Source: JAPORY01 sp965215385
Lineage (GTDB): Bacteria; Pseudomonadota; Alphaproteobacteria; Rhodobacterales; Rhodobacteraceae
Assembly (NCBI GenBank): GCA_965215385.1
Contig: OZ244059.1
Coordinates: 3,472,001 to 3,536,000, forward strand
DNA: 64,000 nucleotides
Direction: 5' to 3'
Under the pieces are notes generated by a model. The model was not told the DNA's origin. It worked only from the letters and a program-made list of their open reading frames with translations, and did no database searches. A program made the position numbers and the translations under genes. This document shows positions 1 through 8,344 of this stretch, one piece after another. How positions within the stretch are numbered: position 1 is the stretch's first letter; each line of letters opens with the position of its first letter.

Positions 1-46
1 CCAACGACGGGACTTGATCGCCGGCCAGCCACGGCCAAAAAAGTTC

Positions 47-104
47 TTGCATATTTAGATAATAGTATTAACTATATTTCAGAATAATTACTGCAAAGGA
101 GGGG
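47..104 (+). promoter_or_regulatory. Promoter/operator with imperfect inverted repeat, plus orphan RBS
   Basis: An inverted repeat TTAGATAA-N5-TTAACTAT occupies 55-75, just downstream of a -35-like TTGCAT at 47-52. A strong Shine-Dalgarno AAAGGAGGGG follows at 95-104. The same arrangement (A-run, CTTGCATA, TAGATAA-N5-TTAACTAT, then GGAGGG) occurs at 14908-14970 between the MarR gene and the CoA ligase gene, so this is probably a second binding site for that regulator. No start codon follows the Shine-Dalgarno sequence at normal spacing; the first recognisable gene starts about 600 bases later. The operator reading is inference from similarity and symmetry. Confidence 0.6.
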
Positions 105-109
105 CTTTA

Positions 110-721
110 GAAATCAATCATCTTACCAAGCCCGACGTCCGGAAGATCACGAAGTGTTGCCAGTCATCTTAAAACCGCGGGTAGGGGAGAGCCCCGACCA
201 GCCAGTTCTGATCGGTGGGAGAACGTGAATGCTCTCAAAATATAGCACATACCGGAATATCCGTCTGACTCTGGGTTTCAGATAAATGGATCTTGCGGTT
301 GATCGAGTCATTTGCGAATCTTCATGGTTTCTTACTCGCCTAAAACGAGCGAAGGGCATCAATCGGAAATTCTCAACAAGGACACCAAAAAAAGTACAAT
401 GTAATTCATTCACAAGAGCGTCTGCGAACACACGATAAGCAGCACATTGAGCATAATCACTTGATCGGAAGTAACGCATCCAAAAACGGGTAAGCGCGGC
501 AAAAAGAGTTTCGTATGCAGTTCTGGAACTATTGCGTTAGAAGAAATCCTTTCGTCAAAAGGTATCTGTCTTCATGGTGCTAACGGAAGTGGCGGTTGGA
601 GAACGTCCGAATTTGTTGGTTTCAGTAATCGATAAGGTGGCGCAGAAACGATCCAAACAACTTGACAATGATCTCAAGCACCGCTCTCGACACGAACCTT
701 TCTTTGTTACCCGGTGAAACG
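110..721. other. Leader or remnant region, no recognisable gene
   Basis: About 610 bases lie between the promoter-like site and the first clear gene. I see no open frame with a recognisable domain on either strand. A 110-codon minus-strand frame (147-479) has no motif I know. The stretch could be a long leader, or decayed sequence that replaced the gene once served by the Shine-Dalgarno at 95-104. Confidence 0.4.
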
Positions 722-733
722 ATGATTACGACG

Positions 734-1501
734 ATGAACGATATTTTGGTAAAAAGAGAGAAAGGAGTGGCGATCGTCACGATAAATCGCCCCGAAAAAC
801 GCAACTCTGTTACCTACAAAATGTGGCAAGAGTTTGCTGACGTCTTTAACAACCTGTCGGCAGATAAATCTGTCCGATCAGTGATGTTAACCGGCGCCGG
901 GGACGATTTTTCTGTCGGTGCCGACGTCAGCGAATTTGATGAGGTCCGAGAAAATCATGAAAAGGCCAAGGCATACGAATACGCCGTCGATAAAGGTTGC
1001 ACCGCGATCATGCAGTGCACGAAGCCGGTTATTGCCGTCCAGTATGGTTATACGCTCGGGGGTGGCGCACATTTAGCGATGTCGACTGATTTTCGCTATG
1101 CCCACTCCGGTTCAAAATTTGGAATACCTGCCGCCAACTTGTCTATAATTTATGGCGTTCACGCTACTCGTAAGCTCTTGGCTTTGGTTGGACTATCAGA
1201 AGCAAAAAGAATTCTCTATTGTGGTGAGCACTTTGGTGCCGCGCACGCCGAGCAAGTCGGTTTTGTCGATCATGTCTCTGAATCGCCGTTAGAAGCCGCT
1301 CATCAGCTTGCCAAGACGTTGGCCAAGAAGGCACCACTGACCCAAAGCGGTGCCAAGTACATTCTCAACAGTACGATTTTGCAGGAGTTTGATGCTGCGA
1401 AGGCTGATAACTTGATTGATATTGCCGCCGCCAGTATTGATTACGAAGAGGGCCGCGCTGCATTCTCGGAGAAGCGCCCCCCGGTATTTCGAGGGGAATA
1501 A
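734..1501 (+). CDS. Crotonase-fold protein lacking both hydratase glutamates
   Basis: A 255-residue crotonase (enoyl-CoA hydratase/isomerase superfamily) protein, acting in the cytoplasm on a CoA thioester. The CoA/oxyanion features are present: RPEKRN near 19-24, GAD at 62-64 and the LGGGA loop at 108-112. The two residues that act as catalytic glutamates in true hydratases align with His113 and Ala133 here, so simple hydration is unlikely; hydrolase, lyase or isomerase activity fits better. Start chosen at the ATG giving MNDIL, where family similarity begins; in-frame ATGs at 722 and 668 are alternatives. Its stop overlaps the next start by one base (TAATG), making it the first gene of the molybdenum-hydroxylase operon. 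By context it may resemble the acyl-CoA hydrolase step of furoate catabolism; that is inference. Confidence 0.85.
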   Translation: MNDILVKREKGVAIVTINRPEKRNSVTYKMWQEFADVFNNLSADKSVRSVMLTGAGDDFSVGADVSEFDEVRENHEKAKAYEYAVDKGCTAIMQCTKPVIAVQYGYTLGGGAHLAMSTDFRYAHSGSKFGIPAANLSIIYGVHATRKLLALVGLSEAKRILYCGEHFGAAHAEQVGFVDHVSESPLEAAHQLAKTLAKKAPLTQSGAKYILNSTILQEFDAAKADNLIDIAAASIDYEEGRAAFSEKRPPVFRGE

Positions 1502-2361
1502 TGAAACCAGCTCCCTTTGAATATGTTCGTCCCGATACCTTGGACGCCGCTGTGCAGGCACTAAATCATGAAGACGCAAAAATCATTGCTGGCGGCCAAA
1601 GCCTAGTTCCAATGATGAACTTTCGGCTGGTTCAGCCAGAGAGGCTTGTTGATATTAACCGTATTGAGGCCCTAACGCCCATTGTGCAAACCGATACAGG
1701 CGTTCGCGTCGGAGCGTTGACTCGTCATGTCGAGGCTGAACACCACCCGCTCCTGCGGGAGCATTTTCCAATTATTTCTGAGGCGATGCCGCATGTTGCG
1801 CACCTCGCGATTCGAAACCAAGGAACAATCGCTGGCAGCCTGTGCCACGCCGATCCGGCGGCCGAGTGGCCGCTTCTCGTCATCCTATTGAATGGCGAGA
1901 TTGAGATCCTCGGCGGTTCCAGCTCACGAACGGTGCCAGCGGAAGAGTTTTTCATCGCCCCGCTGACAACGGACATCGCAGAAACGGAACTAGTCACAGG
2001 TGTCTTTCTCCCCAATCCGCCTGCTTCAAGCGGTATGGCTTTCGACGAAGTCTCATGGCGTGCAGGCGATTTCGCCGTCGTCGCTGCGGGCGCGGTAGTC
2101 TACATTGAGAAGAATCGCTTTGTTAATGTGCGGCTAGTCTTGGGCGGCGTGTTTGATACCCCCATCCGAATAACTGCGCTTGAAGAAGCCCTTGTTGGTC
2201 AGTCTGCAAATCAGGATGCGATTGAAACTGTTCTGTCTCTGACCACCAAAGATCTGGAACCAAATGACGATCTGCACGCATCGGCCGAATATCGGTTGTC
2301 TCTCGTGCAAGTTCTCGCGCGTCGCGTTTTGACCTGTGCTATGGAAAGAGCCACAAGGTGA
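1501..2361 (+). CDS. Molybdenum hydroxylase, FAD-binding medium subunit (CoxM type)
   Basis: A 286-residue FAD subunit of a xanthine-dehydrogenase/CO-dehydrogenase family enzyme. It passes electrons from the 2Fe-2S subunit through FAD to an acceptor. The FAD-binding motifs are visible: AGGQSLVPMM near residues 31-40 and the AIRNQGTIAGSL motif near 101-112. The C-terminal CoxM-type domain follows. Length is normal for the simple three-subunit form; there is no insertion for an extra 4Fe-4S cluster such as 4-hydroxybenzoyl-CoA reductase carries. It starts on the last base of the crotonase stop codon and its own stop overlaps the GTG start of the small subunit, so translation is coupled. Confidence 0.93.
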   Translation: MKPAPFEYVRPDTLDAAVQALNHEDAKIIAGGQSLVPMMNFRLVQPERLVDINRIEALTPIVQTDTGVRVGALTRHVEAEHHPLLREHFPIISEAMPHVAHLAIRNQGTIAGSLCHADPAAEWPLLVILLNGEIEILGGSSSRTVPAEEFFIAPLTTDIAETELVTGVFLPNPPASSGMAFDEVSWRAGDFAVVAAGAVVYIEKNRFVNVRLVLGGVFDTPIRITALEEALVGQSANQDAIETVLSLTTKDLEPNDDLHASAEYRLSLVQVLARRVLTCAMERATR

Positions 2362-2846
2362 GCAGCAAAACTCATATCACTCTAACTATCAATGATGAGC
2401 CCTACAAGGCTGAGGTCGAACCGAGGATGTTAGCTGCTGATTTCCTACGCGATGAGTTAGCGTTGACTGGTACACATATCGGTTGTGAACACGGGGTATG
2501 CGGTGCTTGCACCATTCTGTTGAATGGGGTCAGCGTAAGATCTTGTCTCTTGTTTGCGATTCAGTTGGATGATGCCGAGGTACAAACTGTCGAAGGTTTG
2601 GGTAACGCCAGAGAGATGCATCGTATCCAAATGGCGTTTCGAGAATATCACGCTCTTCAATGCGGCTTTTGCACACCGGGTTTCTTGATGACGGTCCAGG
2701 ATATTCTGAACACGCTCCCGCTCCGCAATGATGAAGAAATCCGCGACGCGTTATCAGGAAATATCTGCCGATGTACCGGCTATGACCACATCGTGAAAGC
2801 CGTACGCTCTCTCGTCACCGAACGCGATAAGGTCGCCAGTCAATGA
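2358..2846 (+). CDS. Molybdenum hydroxylase, 2x[2Fe-2S] small subunit (CoxS type)
   Basis: A 162-residue iron-sulfur subunit. The plant-ferredoxin-type cluster ligands are Cys43, 48, 51 and 63 (CEHGVCGAC then C), and the all-helical second cluster domain has Cys102, 105, 137 and 139 (CGFC ... CRC). All eight ligands are present, so the protein should carry both clusters and link the Mo centre to FAD. It starts with GTG inside the end of the FAD subunit gene (GTGA overlap) and its stop overlaps the ATG of the lactonase-like gene. Known CoxS, HcrC and HmfC-like proteins have the same size. Confidence 0.95.
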   Translation: MSSKTHITLTINDEPYKAEVEPRMLAADFLRDELALTGTHIGCEHGVCGACTILLNGVSVRSCLLFAIQLDDAEVQTVEGLGNAREMHRIQMAFREYHALQCGFCTPGFLMTVQDILNTLPLRNDEEIRDALSGNICRCTGYDHIVKAVRSLVTERDKVASQ

Positions 2847-3607
2847 AAATGCATATTCTAGGCGGTGGGCGCCTTGCCATGAAGAAGCACATTTATGTGC
2901 CAAACTATGCTGACAAGTCCGAAATGATTGAATTGCCGGTCATAGCCGTTTTATTCCGCCATCCCGGAGGGAACGTTTTATTTGATACTGGCTGTCATCC
3001 ATCTGTCTCCAGCAATGCCGAGGCGCGATGGGGAAAATTAGCGAGCGTTATGCACCCGGTTGGCGAACATTCCAATAACGTGATCGACAATCTCAAGGCG
3101 ATCGGATTGACCCCCAAAGAGATCAATATTGTGGTGAACTCACATCTTCATCCCGACCATTGTGGCTGTAATGCGTTTTTTAAAAATGCGCACTTTGTCG
3201 TTCATGAGAAAGAACTTGCTGCTGCGCAGGCCGTAGATGCTGCGCGACAAGGCTACTTTCCACAGGAATGGGCGCATTCCATGCCGATGAAGGCTTGCAC
3301 TAATGGTTACGATGTAATGGGCGATGGAACGCTAGTCACCATAGACCTGCCAGGCCATACCCGCGGCATGATGGGGTTGCAAGTCGCTCTCAAGAATACC
3401 GGTTCTGTCTTGCTGGCAAGCGATGCCGTCAGCTTACGGCGGAATCTGGATAACGACGAAATTCCCAAGAACGCTTGGGATGGGGAGGCTCTGTTAGCTT
3501 CCTACGCCGTTATCCGAGCGATTGAGGCCGCAGGTGCCATGATCATCTGCGGGCACGATGACGCTCAGTACCGGAGCCTAAAGACGGGTACGCAGGCCTA
3601 TGACTGA
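2843..3607 (+). CDS. Metallo-beta-lactamase-fold hydrolase, lactonase-like (AiiA type)
   Basis: A 254-residue MBL-fold enzyme resembling N-acyl-homoserine-lactone lactonases. The dinuclear metal site is complete: HLHPDH (His101, His103, Asp105, His106), His172 in PGHTRG, Asp194 and His238. The family opens lactones or hydrolyses thioesters. It sits between the small and large subunits of the molybdenum hydroxylase, overlapping the upstream gene by 4 bases and the downstream one by 8, so it belongs to the operon and probably acts on the hydroxylated product, for instance opening a lactone tautomer. Quorum quenching is possible but the position argues for catabolism. The in-operon role is inference. 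Confidence 0.85.
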   Translation: MKMHILGGGRLAMKKHIYVPNYADKSEMIELPVIAVLFRHPGGNVLFDTGCHPSVSSNAEARWGKLASVMHPVGEHSNNVIDNLKAIGLTPKEINIVVNSHLHPDHCGCNAFFKNAHFVVHEKELAAAQAVDAARQGYFPQEWAHSMPMKACTNGYDVMGDGTLVTIDLPGHTRGMMGLQVALKNTGSVLLASDAVSLRRNLDNDEIPKNAWDGEALLASYAVIRAIEAAGAMIICGHDDAQYRSLKTGTQAYD

Positions 3608-5972
3608 CGCCATCGCCTACGCTCGTCCAAAATATATCGGTAAATCGATACAGCGTCTTGAAGATAAACGTCTCCTGACGGGGCGGGGCCGCTATGCATC
3701 GGACTTTCAGGTTCCGCGCATGATACATTTGGCCTTCGTTCGTTCGGACCAAGCTCACGCCCGCATATGTCAAATCGAAACACATGATGCAAAAGAATTG
3801 CCCGGTGTCATTGGCATTTTCACCGCCGCGGATTTTGCTCATATCCCGGATATGACTGCACCTTCAAAGATGCTTAACTACCACCCCACCTTCTGCCCAG
3901 TTTTGGCACGAGATTTTGTTCGCTATGTCGGAGAACCCGTAGTCGCAATCTTAGCAGAGGATCGCTATGTGGGAGAGGATGCCGCCGCGCTAATTGAAAT
4001 TGAGTATGATCCCCGTGACGTTGCGGTGACAGCACGTGCGGCCAGCGGTCCGAACGCACCAAAGCTACATGATAGCTTGGACTCCAACACCATTTTTTCA
4101 CGACAGTTCGCAGCGGGCGATTGTGTCAAGGCACTAAACGATGCAGTTCATGTGGTATCCGGCCAGTTCTCTATGACACGCAAGACCAGTGTGTCAATTG
4201 AGCCGCGTGCTTACATGGCGGAATTCGAGCCTCAAAGAGATATGCTCACTTTACACAGCGCGACAAATATTCCCGGTATTGTTCGTGACGAAATTGGAAG
4301 ACTTTTGGGGTTGAGCGGCAATAAATTTCGGGTTGTAACGTGTGATGTTGGGGGCAGTTTCGGCGGCAAAGGTTCCCTTTACCCAGAAGAAATCATCGTC
4401 TGTGACCTTGCGTTGAGACTTGAAAGACCGATCAAGTATGTTGCGGATCGAATGGAGGACATTCTTTCCAGTTCTCAGGCCTTTGAGGAAGAGGTTGCGG
4501 CGACTTTGGCCGTCGACAAAAACGGTCATTTCACGGCACTAAAGGCGGATATTCTAGGGGATATCGGTGCTTACTCAATCTATCCATGGACCGCGGCGCT
4601 TGAACCGGTTCAGGTTGCAAGTTTTTTGCCGGGTCCGTATCGTATTCCACATTACTCCGCCACTGTTCGTGGCATTTGCACCCCGAAACCGCCTACAGGC
4701 CCCTATCGGGGTGTTGGTCGTCCAATGGCCGTCTTTGCACTTGAACGACTGGTTGATAAAGCTGCGTTCACTTTGGGCCTGTCACCGACCGAACTCCGCC
4801 GCCGCAATCTTGTCGGACCCGAGGAGTTTCCGCATCGCATTGGATCAGGAATCATCTGGAATCGGTCTGGGTTTCAGGAATGCCTAAACGCAGCCGAAGA
4901 AGCGGTAGATCTCCCATCGCTACAGGCCGAGAAAACAAGTCGAAAAGACAAGTGGGTGGGGGTCGGATTTGCTTCTTATGCTGAGTTGACGGGCATTGGA
5001 TCACGCATCGCTGTTGCCCCGGGTATGCCAATGAACACCGGCGCGGAAACGGCAACCATTCGAATTGATGCGACTGGTGCCGTTAGTGCCGTTTTTGCTC
5101 TGTCTTCTCATGGACAGAGCCTTGAAACCACTCTCGCCCAAATTGTTGCGGAAGAACTGGGTGTCTTGCCGGAAGATGTAAATGTAATTCAAGGAGATAC
5201 TTCGCTCACTCCACATGGTACGGGTACGTACGCCAGCCGTTCAGCGGCCATTGGTGGGGGGGTTGCCGTCAAAGCGACACGCGGCCTATTGGTCAAGGTT
5301 AAACGTGTCGCCGCCATCCTATTTGGCGTGAGTCCGTCAGATATTCAGACTGGCGATAGAATTATTTTTGTTCCCAATACTAATATGGCGATTGAATTTG
5401 CCGAAATTGCCCGTCTCGTCTATTCGGACATGTCGACTTTGCCACAGGAAGCCCGAGAAACGCTCGAGTTTCAAGCGACTTATGATCCAATCGTTGGAAC
5501 AACCACATCCGCAACCCATGCGGCTATCGTGGAAATCGACCCAGAAACGCTATTCATCAAGCTACGCCGTCATTTTGTTGCCGAGGATTGTGGACGATTA
5601 ATTAATCCTTTGGTCGTCAATGGTCAGGTACACGGTGGTGTCGCACAGGGCATCGGTGCTGCATTGCTGGAAGAATTGAAGTTTGATGACGCCGGACAAC
5701 CCATTACGGCAACGCTTGCGGATTACCTTGTTCCAACATCGGCCGAAGTTCCCGATCTAGAAGTTGCGCATATTGAAACCGAACTTCCCGATAGTCCGGG
5801 CGGTTTTCGCGGTATGGGCGAAGGCGGAACTATCGGGGCTCCGGCTGCAATAGCAAACGCCGTGACGGATGCGCTTTCTCATATAGGTATTGAGGTGAAC
5901 TCGTTGCCGATCACTCCAAGTAAACTGCATGCTTTGATTGCCGCTGTAACAAAACAAGATAGACAGGACTAA
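3600..5972 (+). CDS. Molybdenum hydroxylase, molybdopterin large subunit (CoxL/aldehyde-oxidase type)
   Basis: A 790-residue catalytic subunit binding molybdopterin cytosine dinucleotide. It hydroxylates an aromatic/heterocyclic carbon or an aldehyde using water. The N-terminal a/b-hammerhead begins with the typical GKSIQRLEDKRLLTGRG. The active-site loop is PYRGVGRPMA (about residues 367-376), which is the form II/aldehyde-oxidase type and not the AYRCSFR loop of true CO dehydrogenase. The C-terminal MGEGG (about 738-742) supplies the catalytic glutamate. No cofactor maturation genes (CoxDEF, XdhC) lie nearby. The substrate cannot be read from sequence; the acyl-CoA ligase in the same operon suggests a CoA thioester. 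Confidence 0.93.
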   Translation: MTDAIAYARPKYIGKSIQRLEDKRLLTGRGRYASDFQVPRMIHLAFVRSDQAHARICQIETHDAKELPGVIGIFTAADFAHIPDMTAPSKMLNYHPTFCPVLARDFVRYVGEPVVAILAEDRYVGEDAAALIEIEYDPRDVAVTARAASGPNAPKLHDSLDSNTIFSRQFAAGDCVKALNDAVHVVSGQFSMTRKTSVSIEPRAYMAEFEPQRDMLTLHSATNIPGIVRDEIGRLLGLSGNKFRVVTCDVGGSFGGKGSLYPEEIIVCDLALRLERPIKYVADRMEDILSSSQAFEEEVAATLAVDKNGHFTALKADILGDIGAYSIYPWTAALEPVQVASFLPGPYRIPHYSATVRGICTPKPPTGPYRGVGRPMAVFALERLVDKAAFTLGLSPTELRRRNLVGPEEFPHRIGSGIIWNRSGFQECLNAAEEAVDLPSLQAEKTSRKDKWVGVGFASYAELTGIGSRIAVAPGMPMNTGAETATIRIDATGAVSAVFALSSHGQSLETTLAQIVAEELGVLPEDVNVIQGDTSLTPHGTGTYASRSAAIGGGVAVKATRGLLVKVKRVAAILFGVSPSDIQTGDRIIFVPNTNMAIEFAEIARLVYSDMSTLPQEARETLEFQATYDPIVGTTTSATHAAIVEIDPETLFIKLRRHFVAEDCGRLINPLVVNGQVHGGVAQGIGAALLEELKFDDAGQPITATLADYLVPTSAEVPDLEVAHIETELPDSPGGFRGMGEGGTIGAPAAIANAVTDALSHIGIEVNSLPITPSKLHALIAAVTKQDRQD

Positions 5973-5975
5973 CAA

Positions 5976-6731
5976 ATGAACCTCAATCTGGACGGCAAAG
6001 TGGCGCTCATTACCGGTGGTGGGCGCGACACCGGCGGACAAATCGCGGAAACATTAGCCAACGAAGGAGCTGTCGTTGCGGTCAACTACCGCCAATCAAG
6101 GACGGAGGCAGAAAAAGTTGCCGCTGTCATTAACTCGTGCGGTGGTCAAGCGCGGAGCTATCAAGCCGATATCGGTGATTATCGTCAGGTGATGACCATG
6201 GTCGATCAGATCATGGTAGATTTCAACCGTATTGATATCTTGGTCAACAACGCTGGTTATGTAGTTTACAAGAAATTTGTCGACACAACACCAGACGAAT
6301 GGCAGGCGCAGATAAACACGTGCCTGTATGGTGCGATTCATTGCTGCCACGCTGTGGCACCGCATATGATTAAGCAGAATAGTGGCAGGATTATTTCGCT
6401 AGTTGGCGATAGTTCCCGCGTTGGTGAAGCTAATCTTGCGCTAGCTGCAGCGGCACGCGGTGGCACGATCGCACTTGGCAAGTCATTGGCTCGCGAGCTT
6501 GGGCGGGCCAACATTTGTGTCAACACCGTTTCGCTCGGACTTGTTCAAACAGCGCATTCGGATGCCGACTTTTTGGCGCAACATATGGAAAAGATTGTCA
6601 AAGCTTACCCGCTGCGCCGAATTGGCAGTCCAGGCGATATCGCGCCGATGATCGCTTTTCTTTCGTCAGATGAGGCGTCGTGGATCACCGGTCAAGTGAT
6701 TTCTGTCAACGGTGGCTTCGCGATGGTTTGA
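5976..6731 (+). CDS. SDR-fold protein without the canonical Tyr/Lys catalytic pair
   Basis: A 251-residue short-chain dehydrogenase/reductase fold. The Rossmann motif is present (TGGGRDTGG near 13-21), as are NNAG (about 89-92) and the C-terminal ITGQVISVNGG. The YxxxK active site is absent: counting back from the GKSLAREL helix, the Tyr and Lys positions are Ala and Arg within ALAAAARGGT. A degenerate partial copy at 13.2 kb lacks them too, so this is probably a lineage feature and not a local mutation. It may bind a dinucleotide yet do different chemistry. It follows the large subunit by 3 bases and lies in the same operon. Confidence 0.88.
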   Translation: MNLNLDGKVALITGGGRDTGGQIAETLANEGAVVAVNYRQSRTEAEKVAAVINSCGGQARSYQADIGDYRQVMTMVDQIMVDFNRIDILVNNAGYVVYKKFVDTTPDEWQAQINTCLYGAIHCCHAVAPHMIKQNSGRIISLVGDSSRVGEANLALAAAARGGTIALGKSLARELGRANICVNTVSLGLVQTAHSDADFLAQHMEKIVKAYPLRRIGSPGDIAPMIAFLSSDEASWITGQVISVNGGFAMV

Positions 6732-6775
6732 GACCAACTGGCTCGTTAACTCGCGTCCTCGAACAAGGAAAGGCC

Positions 6776-8344
6776 ATGATACGTTCTGATCTGATTGCAC
6801 CAATCTCTGAGTTGCTGTTATCCCACGCGACCAATACGCCAGACAAAACGGCGTTTGAGGATGCCGCACGGGTTGTAACCTATTCACAGTTAGAAGGTGA
6901 AACCCGAAATCTTGCGGCACAATTTCGCGCCCATGGGTTGAAGCCCGGAGATCGGGTTGGGATTTGGTTATCGAACTCGGTTGATTGGGTTGTCAGCGTT
7001 CTGGCGACAATCCGGGCGGGAGGCGTTGCCGTCCCCATCGCAATCGACAGCACGCCCCAAGAGGTTGCTTATCGGCTCATTGATGCCGGCACATCGATTC
7101 TGATTTTGGCGTCGGATCGTTGGTCTCTTTTCAAGCAGCTTCGGCAATGCCACGGGGTGCCCGATCAAATTCAAATTCGTGCGGGGGATTCGTCAGGCGA
7201 CGCTTTGGCGCTAGCCGAGCTGATGCAGACGGATGGTGCTGAATTACCAACAGAGGACCTCAATGCCATATCAATGATGGTTTACACTTCGGGCACAACC
7301 GGACAGCCAAAGGGGGTACAGCTCACCGCTCGTTCAATGTTGTGGGTGAATGCGGCGTGCTGGAACCCTATTCTTGGCATGGGTCCTGATGATGTCATTC
7401 TTTCGCCTTTACCGCTTTATCATTCATACGCGTTAAATTTTTGTGTCCTGAGTATTGTTGCCAATGGTGCGTCAGAACACATCATGGAGAAATTCTCACC
7501 CGATCTTGTGCTCGACTTATTGGCGACGGACCGATTCACACTTCTGCCCGGAGTGCCGGCTATTTTTCGCTATATACTGATCAAAGCTAAGGAACGTGAG
7601 ATCAAGCCGTTTCGAACAGTGCGACGCTGTTGTTCGGCGGGTGCAATCATGCCGGCCGCCTTGAACACGGAATTTGAATCTTTCTTTGGCATTGAATTGC
7701 TGGACGGCTACGGCATCACTGAGACTTCGACCATGGTGACGATGAATTGGCCGAATTCGAAGCGGATCCCGGGGTCCTGTGGATTGCCACTGTTGGGGCT
7801 TTCGGTTCGCCTGATTGATCCGGCAACGGGTTTGGACGTTCGTTCTGGCATAGAGGGGGAACTAATTTGTCGTGGTCCTAACCTGATGCGGGGGTATCTC
7901 AACAAACCCGAGGCGACGGCGGAAGCAATCAGAGACGGTTGGTATCACACCGGTGATTTAGCGCGCATTGATGAGAGTGGATTTATTGCGATTACGGGAC
8001 GGGTGAAAGAACTCATCATTCGCGGCGGTCAGAATATTGCCCCCGCGGAAGTTGAAGAGACAATTGTTCAGATGAGTGACGTCCTTGATTGCGCGGTTGC
8101 GGGTGTTGCCCACGAGGCATTGGGCGAGGTTCCAGTCGCTTTTGTTATCACAGACGGAGAAACCGACCTGGATGTCGACATGGTACGGGCTTTTTGTCAG
8201 GATCGCCTTTCTGCATACAAATTACCTGCGGATGTGAAGATCGTCAGCGAAATTCCGCGTACCGGCTCTGGTAAGATTATACGCTACAAGTTGCGGGAAT
8301 TATATGAAGCGGACGCTCGGCCCCGCGTAAGGACAAAAGCATGA
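6776..8344 (+). CDS. Acyl-CoA ligase (ANL superfamily)
   Basis: A 522-residue adenylate-forming ligase converting a carboxylic acid to its CoA thioester with ATP. The P-loop-like YTSGTTGQPKG lies at about 170-180, the GYGITETS A5 motif at about 310, YHTGDLARID at about 390, and the C-terminal catalytic lysine in RTGSGKIIRYK near 499. Start chosen at ATG 6776, which has AAGGAAAGG just upstream and matches family length; longer frames read back into the SDR gene. Its last codons overlap the ATG of the alcohol dehydrogenase. It probably activates the operon substrate before ring hydroxylation; which acid is unknown. Confidence 0.92.
   Translation: MIRSDLIAPISELLLSHATNTPDKTAFEDAARVVTYSQLEGETRNLAAQFRAHGLKPGDRVGIWLSNSVDWVVSVLATIRAGGVAVPIAIDSTPQEVAYRLIDAGTSILILASDRWSLFKQLRQCHGVPDQIQIRAGDSSGDALALAELMQTDGAELPTEDLNAISMMVYTSGTTGQPKGVQLTARSMLWVNAACWNPILGMGPDDVILSPLPLYHSYALNFCVLSIVANGASEHIMEKFSPDLVLDLLATDRFTLLPGVPAIFRYILIKAKEREIKPFRTVRRCCSAGAIMPAALNTEFESFFGIELLDGYGITETSTMVTMNWPNSKRIPGSCGLPLLGLSVRLIDPATGLDVRSGIEGELICRGPNLMRGYLNKPEATAEAIRDGWYHTGDLARIDESGFIAITGRVKELIIRGGQNIAPAEVEETIVQMSDVLDCAVAGVAHEALGEVPVAFVITDGETDLDVDMVRAFCQDRLSAYKLPADVKIVSEIPRTGSGKIIRYKLRELYEADARPRVRTKA

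Noticed and set aside
3600..5972. True carbon monoxide dehydrogenase (form I CoxL)
   Set aside because: The active-site loop is PYRGVGR and not the AYRCSFR of form I enzymes.
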